Under the pieces are notes generated by a model. That model searched no databases. It worked only from the letters and a program-made list of their open reading frames with translations, and was not told where the DNA came from. Shown piece by piece: positions 1 to 5,533 of a stretch of 6,003 nucleotides of DNA. Every line of letters starts with the position of its first letter. Position 1 is the stretch's first letter. A program made the translations under genes and the position numbers. The DNA comes from an uncultured Oscillibacter sp. Its GTDB lineage: Bacteria > Bacillota > Clostridia > Oscillospirales > Oscillospiraceae. The stretch covers positions 1 to 6,003 of the forward strand of contig CABSFC010000133.1 in the NCBI GenBank assembly GCA_902476875.1, in the 5' to 3' direction.

Positions 1-338
1 CCGGCGGCGGTCAGACCCCGCTCCGCCAGCAGCCAGCGGGTCCAGTCCGCCGCCAGCCCCCGCCGCAGGGGTAGGGTGGACACCGGACGCAGGCCATATC
101 TGGCCAGCTGGGCGTCAAAGGCAAAGTCCTCCGGCAGCACCAGGCGCGCCACCCCCTGCTTCCGCAGGCGCTTTCCCGCCGCCGCCACCCGGCGGCGGAC
201 CACCGCCTCCGGCGTTCTGGGCCCCCGGAGGACCTCCGCCCGCAAAAACCGCATGTGCAGCACGCTGCACTCCCGCACCGTCACGGACCGCTGCCGCTTG
301 CCGGACCGCGGCTCCTTCCAGATCAACAAACCAATCAT
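1..338 (-). CDS. Unrecognised protein, N-terminal 112 residues (runs off left edge)
   Basis: An open frame starts at the ATG at 338-336 and stays open to base 1, so the C-terminus lies outside the window. I chose this start because GGGAGG (353-348) sits 9 nt upstream. The visible 112 residues begin MIGLLIWKEP and are rich in Arg, Leu, Ala and Val. They include a basic patch around residues 47-60 and the stretch LVLPEDFAFDAQLARYGLRP at about 66-85. The alternating VARLVLPEDF pattern could be a beta strand in an alpha/beta fold, but I do not recognise a family and assign no function. There is no signal peptide and no clear membrane segment. It lies 52 nt downstream of the M23 peptidase gene on the same strand, but a terminator-like hairpin separates them and includes its ribosome binding site. 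It could therefore be the end of the ftsEX operon or a separately controlled gene. Codon usage resembles the neighbours. Confidence 0.62.
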   Translation of the reverse strand, partial: MIGLLIWKEPRSGKRQRSVTVRECSVLHMRFLRAEVLRGPRTPEAVVRRRVAAAGKRLRKQGVARLVLPEDFAFDAQLARYGLRPVSTLPLRRGLAADWTRWLLAERGLTAA

Positions 339-347
339 AAAAACATA

Positions 348-376
348 CCTCCCGCTCCATCGTATGGGGCGGGAGG
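348..376 (-). terminator. GC-rich hairpin plus T-run after the M23 peptidase gene, overlapping the next gene's RBS
   Basis: Bases 348-360 and 364-376 form a 13-bp stem with a 3-nt loop. There is one non-Watson-Crick pair at 356/368, which reads C-A in the minus-strand RNA and U-G in the plus-strand RNA. On the minus strand the stem is followed by TATGTTTTT (347-339), so it resembles an intrinsic terminator 15 nt past the stop codon of the M23 peptidase gene. The 3' arm contains GGGAGG, the only good ribosome binding site for the gene starting at 338. Termination may be partial. The stem could also lower translation of the downstream gene. Confidence 0.6.
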
Positions 377-390
377 CTTGTTTATGTGCG

Positions 391-1632
391 TCAAGCGCTG
401 CCGGACAGCGTATAGCCGGTGAGATAGCCCATCCGGGGCTCCGCGCCGTGGCCGCTCAGGGGGTTGACCCGGACGCCGTTCTCCGTCACCTCGAAATGGA
501 GGTGCGGGCCGGTGGAGTTGCCGGTGGAACCGGTGATGCCGATGACATCGCCCTGGTTCACATACTGGCCCACGCTGACCTTCCGGCTGCTGAGGTGGGC
601 GTACAGCGTGGTGTTGCCGCTGCCGTGGGAGATGACCACATAGTTGCCGTAAGAGCTGCTGCTCTGGGAGACGATGACAGTGCCGGACTTGGCTGCGTAG
701 ACGGAGCTGGTGTAGCCCACCCGCCCGATGTCGGTGCCCTTGTGGTTGGTGGAGCCGATGCCGCCGGGGGACTGCCGGCCGCCCACGGTGGAGGTGATGT
801 ACCGGCTGTCCACCGGCCAGATGTAGCCGCCGGGATTGGACTGGCTGGACTGGCCTCTGGCGGCCTGCTCAGCCGCCAGCTGCCTGGACAGCCGCAGGAT
901 CTCCGCCTGCACGGCCTCCTCCTCGGCGGAGAGGTCGTCCAGCGCGTCCTCGTACTCCGACTGGCTCTGCCGCAGCTGCTGGATCAGAGCGTTGGCGGCC
1001 TCCCGCTGCTTATTTAACTCGGTCTTCTTGCTGACAAGCTCGCTCTTGGCGGCCTCAGACCCGGCCTTTTGCTCCTCCAGGTCCGCCTTCTTCTCCTCGA
1101 TCTCCACCTGGAGGGCTTTCAGATCGTCGATGACCCGCTGGTCCGCGTCCATGACCTCGTTGATGGCGTCCAGCCGGGTCAGCAGGTCCGTAAAGCTCTC
1201 GGCCTTAAACAGGACGGACCAGTAGGACACAGTCCCCCGCTTTTCCATGGCCCGGACCCGCTTGCAGAACAGCTCGTACTGAGCCGCCTCCCGCTCCTGG
1301 GCGTCCGCCAGCTCAGCCTCCGTCTGGGTGATGAGGGCGGCGTAGGCGCTGATCTGGGCCTCCACATTGGCGATCTCGCTGCTCAGGACGCTGATCTGCT
1401 GGTCCAGCAGGTTTTTCTTCGCCACGTTGTTGCTGATATCGTCGGACAGGGCGTCGATTTTGGCGTTCAGGTCCTTTTTCTGCTCCTTCAGATCGCCGGC
1501 GTCGCTTTTCAGCGCGTCGATGTCCGCCTGGGTGACGGCCAGGGCGGGCGAAAAGTCCGCGGCTAGCACGCACAGCGTCAGCACCAGCGCCGTCAGGCTC
1601 CGGCAGACCCGCTTCAGATGTCTCTTTTTCAT
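391..1632 (-). CDS. Exported coiled-coil M23 (LytM-type) peptidoglycan endopeptidase of the EnvC/PcsB type
   Basis: This 413-residue protein is probably the cell-wall hydrolase controlled by FtsEX. A signal peptide is visible: a basic start (MKKRHLKR), a hydrophobic core at about 12-25, and an ALA motif at 30-32 with likely cleavage before V33. Residues 35-260 are a long heptad-rich coiled coil, interrupted at about 136-162 by a segment (YWSVLFKAESFTDLLTRL) typical of the hinge region in PcsB, CwlO and EnvC relatives. A Ser/Gly linker leads to an M23 domain at about 270-392. The LytM motifs are intact: H297xxxD301, H346 in YAHL, and H377xH379 in GPHLHFEV. It should therefore bind zinc and cut peptide cross-links, unlike E. 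coli EnvC, which lacks catalytic residues and only activates amidases. AGGAGG lies just upstream of the ATG. The gene follows ftsX by 10 nt and closes the operon. The exact bond cleaved cannot be read from the sequence. Confidence 0.92.
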   Translation of the reverse strand: MKKRHLKRVCRSLTALVLTLCVLAADFSPALAVTQADIDALKSDAGDLKEQKKDLNAKIDALSDDISNNVAKKNLLDQQISVLSSEIANVEAQISAYAALITQTEAELADAQEREAAQYELFCKRVRAMEKRGTVSYWSVLFKAESFTDLLTRLDAINEVMDADQRVIDDLKALQVEIEEKKADLEEQKAGSEAAKSELVSKKTELNKQREAANALIQQLRQSQSEYEDALDDLSAEEEAVQAEILRLSRQLAAEQAARGQSSQSNPGGYIWPVDSRYITSTVGGRQSPGGIGSTNHKGTDIGRVGYTSSVYAAKSGTVIVSQSSSSYGNYVVISHGSGNTTLYAHLSSRKVSVGQYVNQGDVIGITGSTGNSTGPHLHFEVTENGVRVNPLSGHGAEPRMGYLTGYTLSGSA

Positions 1633-1642
1633 CGAGCCCTCC

Positions 1643-2530
1643 TCACACCTGCAGGAACTTGCGGATGGCGGACAGGCTGCCGCCCACGCCGATCAGGATA
1701 CCCGCGCCCGCGAAGATCCCCGCCACAAAGGGCCACAGCTGCTGGAAGGGGATGATCTGGATCAGCTGGAGCGTGTCGTTGTTGTCCACGCCCTGGGCCA
1801 CCGCCGCGTAAAGCCCCCACTGGAAAAAGAAAGCCAGGGCGGCGCTGAGCAGACCCAGCATGAAGCCCTCGTACACGAAGGGCCAGCGGATGAAGCCGTT
1901 GGTGGCGCCCACCATCCGCATGATGGCAATCTCCTCCCGCCGGTCAAAGGTGGTCAGCTTGATGGTGTTGGAGATGATGAACACCGACACCACAAACAAA
2001 ATGGCGATCAGGGCCACGCACACCACGGTGGCCACGTTGCGGACGGTGATGAATCCGTCGGCGATCTCCTCGTGGGCGACCACGTCGCTGATGCCCGGGA
2101 TGTCGGTCACCTGCTCCACCGTCTGGGAGATCTGATTCAGGTCGTCGATCCTGATGGCGTAGCGGTCCTCGAAGATCTCCGGGTCCAGGTCCTGGAACAG
2201 GGCCTCGTCGGAATATTCGGCGGCAAAATCCGCCGTGGCCTGCTCCTTGCTGATATAGGTGGCGGAGGCCACGTTGGGCACCTCCTCCAGCTTTTTTTGC
2301 AGCGCTTTGGACTGGGCGTCGGTATAGCTGTCGTCCACATACGCGACGATCTCGTTCTCCCGCTCCAGGTCAACCAGCAGCCCGTTGGCGTTCACCGCCA
2401 CCAGGGTGAAGGTGCCCATGATGAGCAGGCAAGCCACGGTGATGCCGATGGCGGCGAAGGACATGAAGCCGTGGCTGAACATGTTGCTGAGTCCCTCATG
2501 GAAAAAGTATCCGAAGTTGTGCTTACCCAT
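1643..2530 (-). CDS. ftsX: Cell division ABC transporter permease FtsX
   Basis: FtsX is the membrane subunit of the FtsEX complex, which transmits FtsE ATP hydrolysis across the membrane to a peptidoglycan hydrolase. The 295-residue protein has the usual architecture: a short cytoplasmic N-terminus (MGKHNFGYFFHEGLSNMF), TM1 at about 22-47, a large extracellular loop at about 48-162, TM2 at about 165-188, and TM3 and TM4 at about 219-245 and 264-286. The conserved cytoplasmic stretch DRREEIAIMRMVGATNGFIR (about 196-215) is the FtsX hallmark that docks on FtsE. The start at 2530 is preferred over an ATG 34 codons upstream, because GGGAGG lies 8 nt before it, the family N-terminus begins here, and the upstream extension would lie inside ftsE. 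The start overlaps the ftsE stop by 8 nt (ATGGGTAA), which suggests translational coupling. The loop probably contacts the coiled coil of the protein encoded downstream. Confidence 0.95.
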   Translation of the reverse strand: MGKHNFGYFFHEGLSNMFSHGFMSFAAIGITVACLLIMGTFTLVAVNANGLLVDLERENEIVAYVDDSYTDAQSKALQKKLEEVPNVASATYISKEQATADFAAEYSDEALFQDLDPEIFEDRYAIRIDDLNQISQTVEQVTDIPGISDVVAHEEIADGFITVRNVATVVCVALIAILFVVSVFIISNTIKLTTFDRREEIAIMRMVGATNGFIRWPFVYEGFMLGLLSAALAFFFQWGLYAAVAQGVDNNDTLQLIQIIPFQQLWPFVAGIFAGAGILIGVGGSLSAIRKFLQV

Positions 2531-3215
2531 GGATGTGTCCTCCCACATAGCCGCCCACGCTGTCGTTGATGACATGGCCGGAATCAATGGTGATGACCCG
2601 CTTGCCGAAATGGTCCACCAGGTCCTTCTCATGGGTCACCACCACCACGGTGGTGCCCAGCGCGTTGATCTTCACCAGCAGCTCCATCAGCTCCAGGGAC
2701 CGCTCCGGGTCCAGGTTGCCGGTGGGCTCGTCAGCGATGATGGTGTTGGGGTTGTTCACCAGCGCCCGGGCAATGGCCACACGCTGCTGCTCGCCGCCGG
2801 AGAGCTCCGTGGGATAGCTCCTGGCCTTCTCCGCCAGACCCACCAGCTCCAGCACATAGGGGATGCGCTTTTGGATTTCCTTGGGGCTTGCGCCCACGGC
2901 CCGCATGACGAAGGCCAGGTTGTCATAAACCGTCTTTTTCTCGATCAGGCGGAAGTCCTGGAAGATGACGCCCAGGGTCCGGCGCATCAGAGGGATCTGC
3001 CTGCCGGAGATGTTGCTGACGGAAAAGCCGTTGATCATGATGCGGCCCCCGCAGGGCTCCACCTCGCCGGTCAGCAGCTTGATGATGGTGGATTTGCCGG
3101 ACCCGGAGGGGCCCACCAGGAAGACGAACTCGCCGTCCTCAATGGTCAGTGTGATGCCCCGGATGGCCCGGGTCCCGTTGTCGTACTCCATTTCCACGTC
3201 TTTCAAACGGATCAT
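2523..3215 (-). CDS. ftsE: Cell division ATP-binding protein FtsE
   Basis: FtsE is the cytoplasmic ATPase of the FtsEX complex, a non-transporting ABC system that regulates cell-wall hydrolysis during division. At 230 residues it has the standard family length. The nucleotide-binding motifs are complete: Walker A GPSGSGKST at 35-43, Q-loop Gln86, signature LSGGEQQR at 138-145, Walker B IIADEP at 159-164 with catalytic Glu163, D-loop NLD at 167-169, and switch His195. The segment GVIFQDFRLI (82-91) is characteristic of FtsE and separates it from general LolD/MacB-type ATPases. The ATG at 3215 is preceded by AAAGGAG 11 nt away and by GAGGTG 4 nt away, so its ribosome binding site is less ideally placed than those of its neighbours. 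It is the first gene of the ftsE-ftsX-M23 peptidase operon, with a roughly 70-nt leader if the proximal promoter is used. Confidence 0.95.
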   Translation of the reverse strand: MIRLKDVEMEYDNGTRAIRGITLTIEDGEFVFLVGPSGSGKSTIIKLLTGEVEPCGGRIMINGFSVSNISGRQIPLMRRTLGVIFQDFRLIEKKTVYDNLAFVMRAVGASPKEIQKRIPYVLELVGLAEKARSYPTELSGGEQQRVAIARALVNNPNTIIADEPTGNLDPERSLELMELLVKINALGTTVVVVTHEKDLVDHFGKRVITIDSGHVINDSVGGYVGGHIHG

Positions 3216-3291
3216 GCGGCACCTCGCTCCTTTATGGAAATACCGGCCCTCCCGCAGGCGGTCAGGTCGACATAATTCTTCAATCTATCAC

Positions 3292-3320
3292 ATTATATAC
3301 GGTTTTTCCCGCCAATGCAA
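3292..3320 (-). promoter_or_regulatory. Proximal sigma-A-type promoter for the ftsE operon (P1)
   Basis: On the minus strand a perfect -10 TATAAT (3297-3292) is preceded by a 17-bp spacer and a weak -35 TTGCAT (3320-3315). Transcription would start near 3285, giving a leader of about 70 nt before the ftsE ATG. The perfect -10 and ideal spacing make this the best promoter candidate in the region. The poor -35 suggests modest strength or activator dependence. Confidence 0.65.
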
Positions 3321-3350
3321 TAACCGTTTGCAAGAATCCAGGGCTTTCTG

Positions 3351-3370
3351 CAAACTATCACAATAGTTTG
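3351..3370. promoter_or_regulatory. Perfect 8-4-8 dyad, candidate operator B upstream of ftsE
   Basis: CAAACTAT (3351-3358) and its exact reverse complement ATAGTTTG (3363-3370) flank a 4-nt centre, CACA. Neither side has a T-run, so it is unlikely to be a terminator. It lies about 30 bp upstream of the P1 -35 and just downstream of the possible P2 start. The same half-site recurs in the neighbouring dyad, so a dimeric DNA-binding protein is a reasonable reading. I cannot name the protein. Confidence 0.5.
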
Positions 3371-3378
3371 ACTGTTTC

Positions 3379-3398
3379 TACACTACCATAGTAGTTTG
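3379..3398. promoter_or_regulatory. Second 8-4-8 dyad, candidate operator A upstream of ftsE
   Basis: GTAGTTTG (3391-3398) is the reverse complement of CAAACTAC, nearly the same half-site as in the dyad at 3351-3370. Its partner TACACTAC (3379-3386) matches that half-site at 6 of 8 positions, and the 4-nt spacer CATA keeps the same geometry. The inner ACTAC/GTAGT arms are perfect. The two dyad centres are exactly 28 bp apart. Confidence 0.45.
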
Positions 3399-3408
3399 CC
3401 GTTGTCAA
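3380..3408 (-). promoter_or_regulatory. Possible distal promoter for the ftsE operon (P2)
   Basis: On the minus strand a consensus -35 TTGACA (3408-3403) is followed after exactly 17 bp by TAGTGT (3385-3380), which matches the -10 consensus at only three positions. Taken alone this is weak. It gains interest because one dyad covers its -10 and most of its spacer, and a second dyad lies just after the predicted start near 3373, as expected for a repressed promoter. Confidence 0.35.
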
Positions 3409-3442
3409 GGGCCCCGCCCGTCTTTACGGCGGATATTCGTGG

Positions 3443-3472
3443 AAAAAGCCGCCCCTCCGGGGCGGCTTTTTT
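3443..3472 (-). terminator. Bidirectional intrinsic terminator after the CdaR/PucR-type regulator
   Basis: A perfect 8-bp GC stem (3448-3455 with 3459-3466) with a 3-nt loop is flanked by five A on the left and six T on the right. It therefore gives a stem plus U-run in either direction. It lies 17 nt past the stop codon of the minus-strand regulator gene and separates that gene from the ftsE promoter region. No converging plus-strand gene is present to use the other direction. Confidence 0.92.
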
Positions 3473-3488
3473 CGCAGATTCATACGGT

Positions 3489-4580
3489 TCAGGAGTCGAT
3501 CCCCCGGCTGGTCAGGTACTTCTTGACCATCAGGGCCACCTTGAAGGTAATGGCGTCGTCAAACTCCCGCAGGTCCAGGCCGGTCAGCTTCTTGATCTTC
3601 TCCAGCCGGTACACCAGGGTGTTGCGGTGGACGAACAGCTTCCGGGCGGTCTCGGACACGTTCAAATTGTTTTCAAAGAATTTATGGATGGTGAAGAGGG
3701 TCTCCTTGTCCAGGGCGTCGATGGGGTTCTTCTTGAAGACCTCCTGGAGGAACATCTCGCACAGGGTGGTGGGCAGCTGGTAGATCAGGCGGCCGATACC
3801 CAGGTTCTCGTAGTTGATGACGTACTTCTCCGTGTCGAAGACCTTACCCACCTCGATGGCGATCTGAGCCTCCTTGTAGCTCTTCGCCAGGTCCCGCAGG
3901 TGAGTGGCCACGGTGCCGATGCCCACCACCACGGTGCTCTCATTGCCGGAGCGGAGAGCCGCTTCCACGGCGTCGGCGATCTTGTTCAGCTCCTTGATAC
4001 CGGAGCCCTCGGGCATCTGGCGGATCAGGACCACGTCGCCCTCGCCCACGCTGAGGACGAAGTCGTTCTGCCGGTCAGGGAACATGGCCTGCACCACGTC
4101 GGTGGGCACGGATTCGCCCTTTTTCAGGGAGCGGACCACGAACACGCCCCGGGACACGTCGGCGGTTACCCGCAACTCCTTGGCGCGCATATAAATATCG
4201 CCCAACATGATGTTGTCGGAGATGATGTCTTTGATGAAGGAGCCGCGGTCGTGCTTTTCCTCATAATAGGACTTGGCGGCGTTCAGAGCCACGGTGGCCA
4301 TGGCGCAGGCGGTCTTGCTGACTTCGTTGTCGCCGAAGGTGAACACCGCGTAGTCGAACTGGTTGCCCCAGCCGTTCAGCGCCTTGAAGGTCTTGCCGTC
4401 GGAAGAGACCATGCCGCCGCTGGCGTTGTTCACAGCCGGCACATATTCCGCCCACCGCTGGCCGATCATGGACAGCTCACTGCAGGCAATGACGATGCCC
4501 TCCCCGTCGATGACGCCAACGGTGCGGTCCGTGTTCTCCTTCAGCTGCAGCACCACATTTTGAAAAATTCTCCCAGACAT
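3489..4580 (-). CDS. CdaR/PucR-family transcriptional regulator
   Basis: A 363-residue cytoplasmic DNA-binding regulator with the three-part CdaR-like layout. Residues 1-105 form a sensor-like region; RTVGVIDGEGIVIACSELSM (19-38) resembles the start of the sugar-diacid recognition domain of CdaR. Residues 140-250 fit the GGDEF-like central domain of this family (VFVVRSLKK; VGIGTVATHLRDLAKSYKEA). Residues 305-357 form the C-terminal PucR-type helix-turn-helix (LNVSETARKLFVHRNTLVYR, then LEKIKKLTGLDL), where the HRNT turn is diagnostic. The start at 4580 has GGAGG 6 nt upstream. An in-frame TTG 14 codons earlier is rejected because it lacks a ribosome binding site and would lie about 9 nt from the predicted transcription start. 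Relatives respond to glycerate or other small metabolites, but no catabolic gene is adjacent, so the ligand and targets are unknown. It has its own promoter and terminator, so it is a single-gene unit. Confidence 0.9.
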   Translation of the reverse strand: MSGRIFQNVVLQLKENTDRTVGVIDGEGIVIACSELSMIGQRWAEYVPAVNNASGGMVSSDGKTFKALNGWGNQFDYAVFTFGDNEVSKTACAMATVALNAAKSYYEEKHDRGSFIKDIISDNIMLGDIYMRAKELRVTADVSRGVFVVRSLKKGESVPTDVVQAMFPDRQNDFVLSVGEGDVVLIRQMPEGSGIKELNKIADAVEAALRSGNESTVVVGIGTVATHLRDLAKSYKEAQIAIEVGKVFDTEKYVINYENLGIGRLIYQLPTTLCEMFLQEVFKKNPIDALDKETLFTIHKFFENNLNVSETARKLFVHRNTLVYRLEKIKKLTGLDLREFDDAITFKVALMVKKYLTSRGIDS

Positions 4581-4622
4581 GGTCGTCCTCCTCACAGAAA
4601 ACACACGAAATTCTTTGTGCAA

Positions 4623-4659
4623 TTTGTCAACGACTATATTATATCGACACTTTTGTCAA
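4623..4659 (-). repeat. Direct repeat TTGACAAA plus a small GACA-N4-TGTC dyad in the regulator promoter
   Basis: TTGACAAA occurs twice on the minus strand, at 4659-4652 and 4630-4623, 29 bp apart and flanking the -10. The upstream copy is also one arm of a short dyad, GACA-AAAG-TGTC (4657-4646), inside the promoter spacer. This could be an operator, for example for autoregulation, but the elements are short and the region is AT-rich. Confidence 0.3.
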
Positions 4660-4666
4660 AAAGCAA
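4638..4666 (-). promoter_or_regulatory. Sigma-A-type promoter for the CdaR/PucR-type regulator
   Basis: On the minus strand a perfect -10 TATAAT (4643-4638) follows a weak -35 TTGCTT (4666-4661) with a 17-bp spacer. The predicted start is near 4631, giving a leader of about 50 nt. A consensus TTGACA (4659-4654) lies within the spacer, but it is only 10 bp from this -10. It would need the overlapping TATAGT (4638-4633) as its -10, with a short 15-bp spacer. Confidence 0.65.
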
Positions 4667-4681
4667 GATGTTTTTTCTTTT

Positions 4682-4713
4682 TTCAACAAAAAAGTCCCGA
4701 ACTTTTTGTTGAA
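4682..4713 (-). terminator. AT-rich imperfect inverted repeat, possible weak terminator after rsuA
   Basis: TTCAACAAAAAAGT (4682-4695) and ACTTTTTGTTGAA (4701-4713) pair over about 13 bp with a single-base bulge and a 5-nt loop, CCCGA. In the minus direction the 3' arm itself carries a run of six T, 25 nt past the rsuA stop codon. The stem has few G-C pairs and the bases after it are A-rich, so termination would be weak. Confidence 0.42.
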
Positions 4714-4737
4714 GTTTCGTCCTTTTCCTCCCAATGT

Positions 4738-5457
4738 TCAGGAATTGCGAAGAATTTCCACCTCGTCCTCTGTCAAAAATCGGAATTCACCCCGTGAAAG
4801 TGACATATCCAACAGCAAATTGCCCATCCGCACCCGCTCCAGATACAGCACGGGCCTGCCCCGCTGGGCCAGCATCCGCTTGATCTGGTGGAATTTTCCC
4901 TCCCGCAGGGTAACGCGAGCCTCGCTTTCCTCCCCGGCCGTCAGGACCGCCAGCCCCGCCGGACGGCAGACCAGTCCGTCGTCCAGGGTCATTCCGGCGG
5001 CGAAGGCCCGACAGTCCTCCTCTGTCAGCCGTCCGGCCACCCGGACGTGGTACTCCTTCTCCACATGGTGCCTGGGCGACAGCAGCTCGTGGGCCAGACC
5101 GCCCTCATTGGTCAGCAGCAGGAGGCCCTCCGTGTCCTTGTCCAGCCGCCCCACGGGAAACAGGCCCTGCTTTTGCAGCTCCGGCGGCAGCAGATCCAGC
5201 ACGGTGGCCCCCCGGCCGTCCTCGGTGGCGGAGAGATACCCCGCCGGCTTGTTCAGCATGATCCAGGTGAAGCGGCGGTAGCGCAGTGCCTCTCCGTTCA
5301 CCGCGATCTCCGCCGTCTCCGGGTCCACCTTCTCCTCGGCGGAGCGGACGGGGGCCCCGTCCACCAGTACCCGGCCCTGGCGCACCAGGGACTTCACCTC
5401 CCGCCGGGACCACCTGCCCGTGGAGGCGATGATCTTGTCCAGACGCTGCTTTTCCAT
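4738..5457 (-). CDS. rsuA: RsuA-type rRNA pseudouridine synthase (16S rRNA)
   Basis: This enzyme isomerises a specific uridine in rRNA to pseudouridine; RsuA itself acts on position 516 of 16S rRNA (E. coli numbering). The 239 residues have the family's usual length and order. An N-terminal S4 RNA-binding domain spans about 1-60 (RLDKIIASTGRWSRREVKSL, 5-24). The catalytic domain starts at LNKPAGYLSAT (68-78) and carries the signature GRLDKDTEGLLLLTN (103-117), with Asp106 as the catalytic nucleophile. A second conserved block is REGKFHQIKRML (about 185-196). The sequence looks closer to the RsuA branch (the YtzG type of Bacillus) than to RluB or RluE, but the exact target base is inferred. 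AGGAGG lies 7 nt upstream of the ATG. The gene is divergent from the DUF4830-like gene and probably monocistronic, because an inverted repeat and a new promoter follow it. Confidence 0.92.
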   Translation of the reverse strand: MEKQRLDKIIASTGRWSRREVKSLVRQGRVLVDGAPVRSAEEKVDPETAEIAVNGEALRYRRFTWIMLNKPAGYLSATEDGRGATVLDLLPPELQKQGLFPVGRLDKDTEGLLLLTNEGGLAHELLSPRHHVEKEYHVRVAGRLTEEDCRAFAAGMTLDDGLVCRPAGLAVLTAGEESEARVTLREGKFHQIKRMLAQRGRPVLYLERVRMGNLLLDMSLSRGEFRFLTEDEVEILRNS

Positions 5458-5533
5458 AGTCCGCCCTCCTTTTCTATTCTATCTTATCATAATCCCGCCC
5501 AAAAATGAATAGGAACAAACAGGAGGGATCGAT
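5458..5533. other. Divergent intergenic region between rsuA and the DUF4830-like gene
   Basis: This 76-bp AT-rich gap must hold the start signals of two divergent genes. For rsuA the best minus-strand boxes are TATGAT (5491-5486), without a good -35, or TAAGAT with a weak TTCATT 17 bp upstream. For the plus-strand gene I find no convincing -10/-35 pair. Both ribosome binding sites are strong: CCTCCT (AGGAGG on the minus strand) at 5465-5470 and AGGAGG at 5521-5526. Confidence 0.4.

Noticed and set aside
115..360. Minus-strand frame starting at the ATG in the hairpin at 360
   Set aside because: It is Gly/Pro-rich low complexity in a different frame from the open frame starting at 338. It has no upstream ribosome binding site, and its ATG lies in the terminator stem.
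1367..2569. Long plus-strand open frame opposite ftsX and the M23 peptidase gene
   Set aside because: It is antisense to two well-supported genes, has no ribosome binding site and no recognisable domain. Its His/Gly/Val-rich composition is what GC-rich genes produce on the opposite strand.
2531..2632. N-terminal extension of ftsX by 34 codons from an upstream ATG
   Set aside because: The extension lies inside ftsE and has no FtsX-like sequence. The internal ATG at 2530 has GGGAGG at 8 nt and matches the family N-terminus.
3368..3396. Plus-strand promoter with TTGACT in the ftsE upstream region
   Set aside because: The -10 at 17 bp is GTAGTT, a poor match, and no plus-strand gene follows.
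4581..4622. Upstream TTG start for the CdaR/PucR-type regulator
   Set aside because: There is no ribosome binding site, and the codon would lie about 9 nt after the predicted transcription start. The ATG at 4580 has an ideal GGAGG.
4638..4659. TTGACA and TATAAT as one promoter for the regulator
   Set aside because: They are only 10 bp apart, too short for RNA polymerase; TTGCTT at 17 bp fits the TATAAT better.
3396..4712. Plus-strand open frame of 438 codons opposite the regulator gene
   Set aside because: It is antisense to a protein with clear CdaR/PucR motifs, passes through the intrinsic terminator at 3443-3472, and has biased low-complexity composition.
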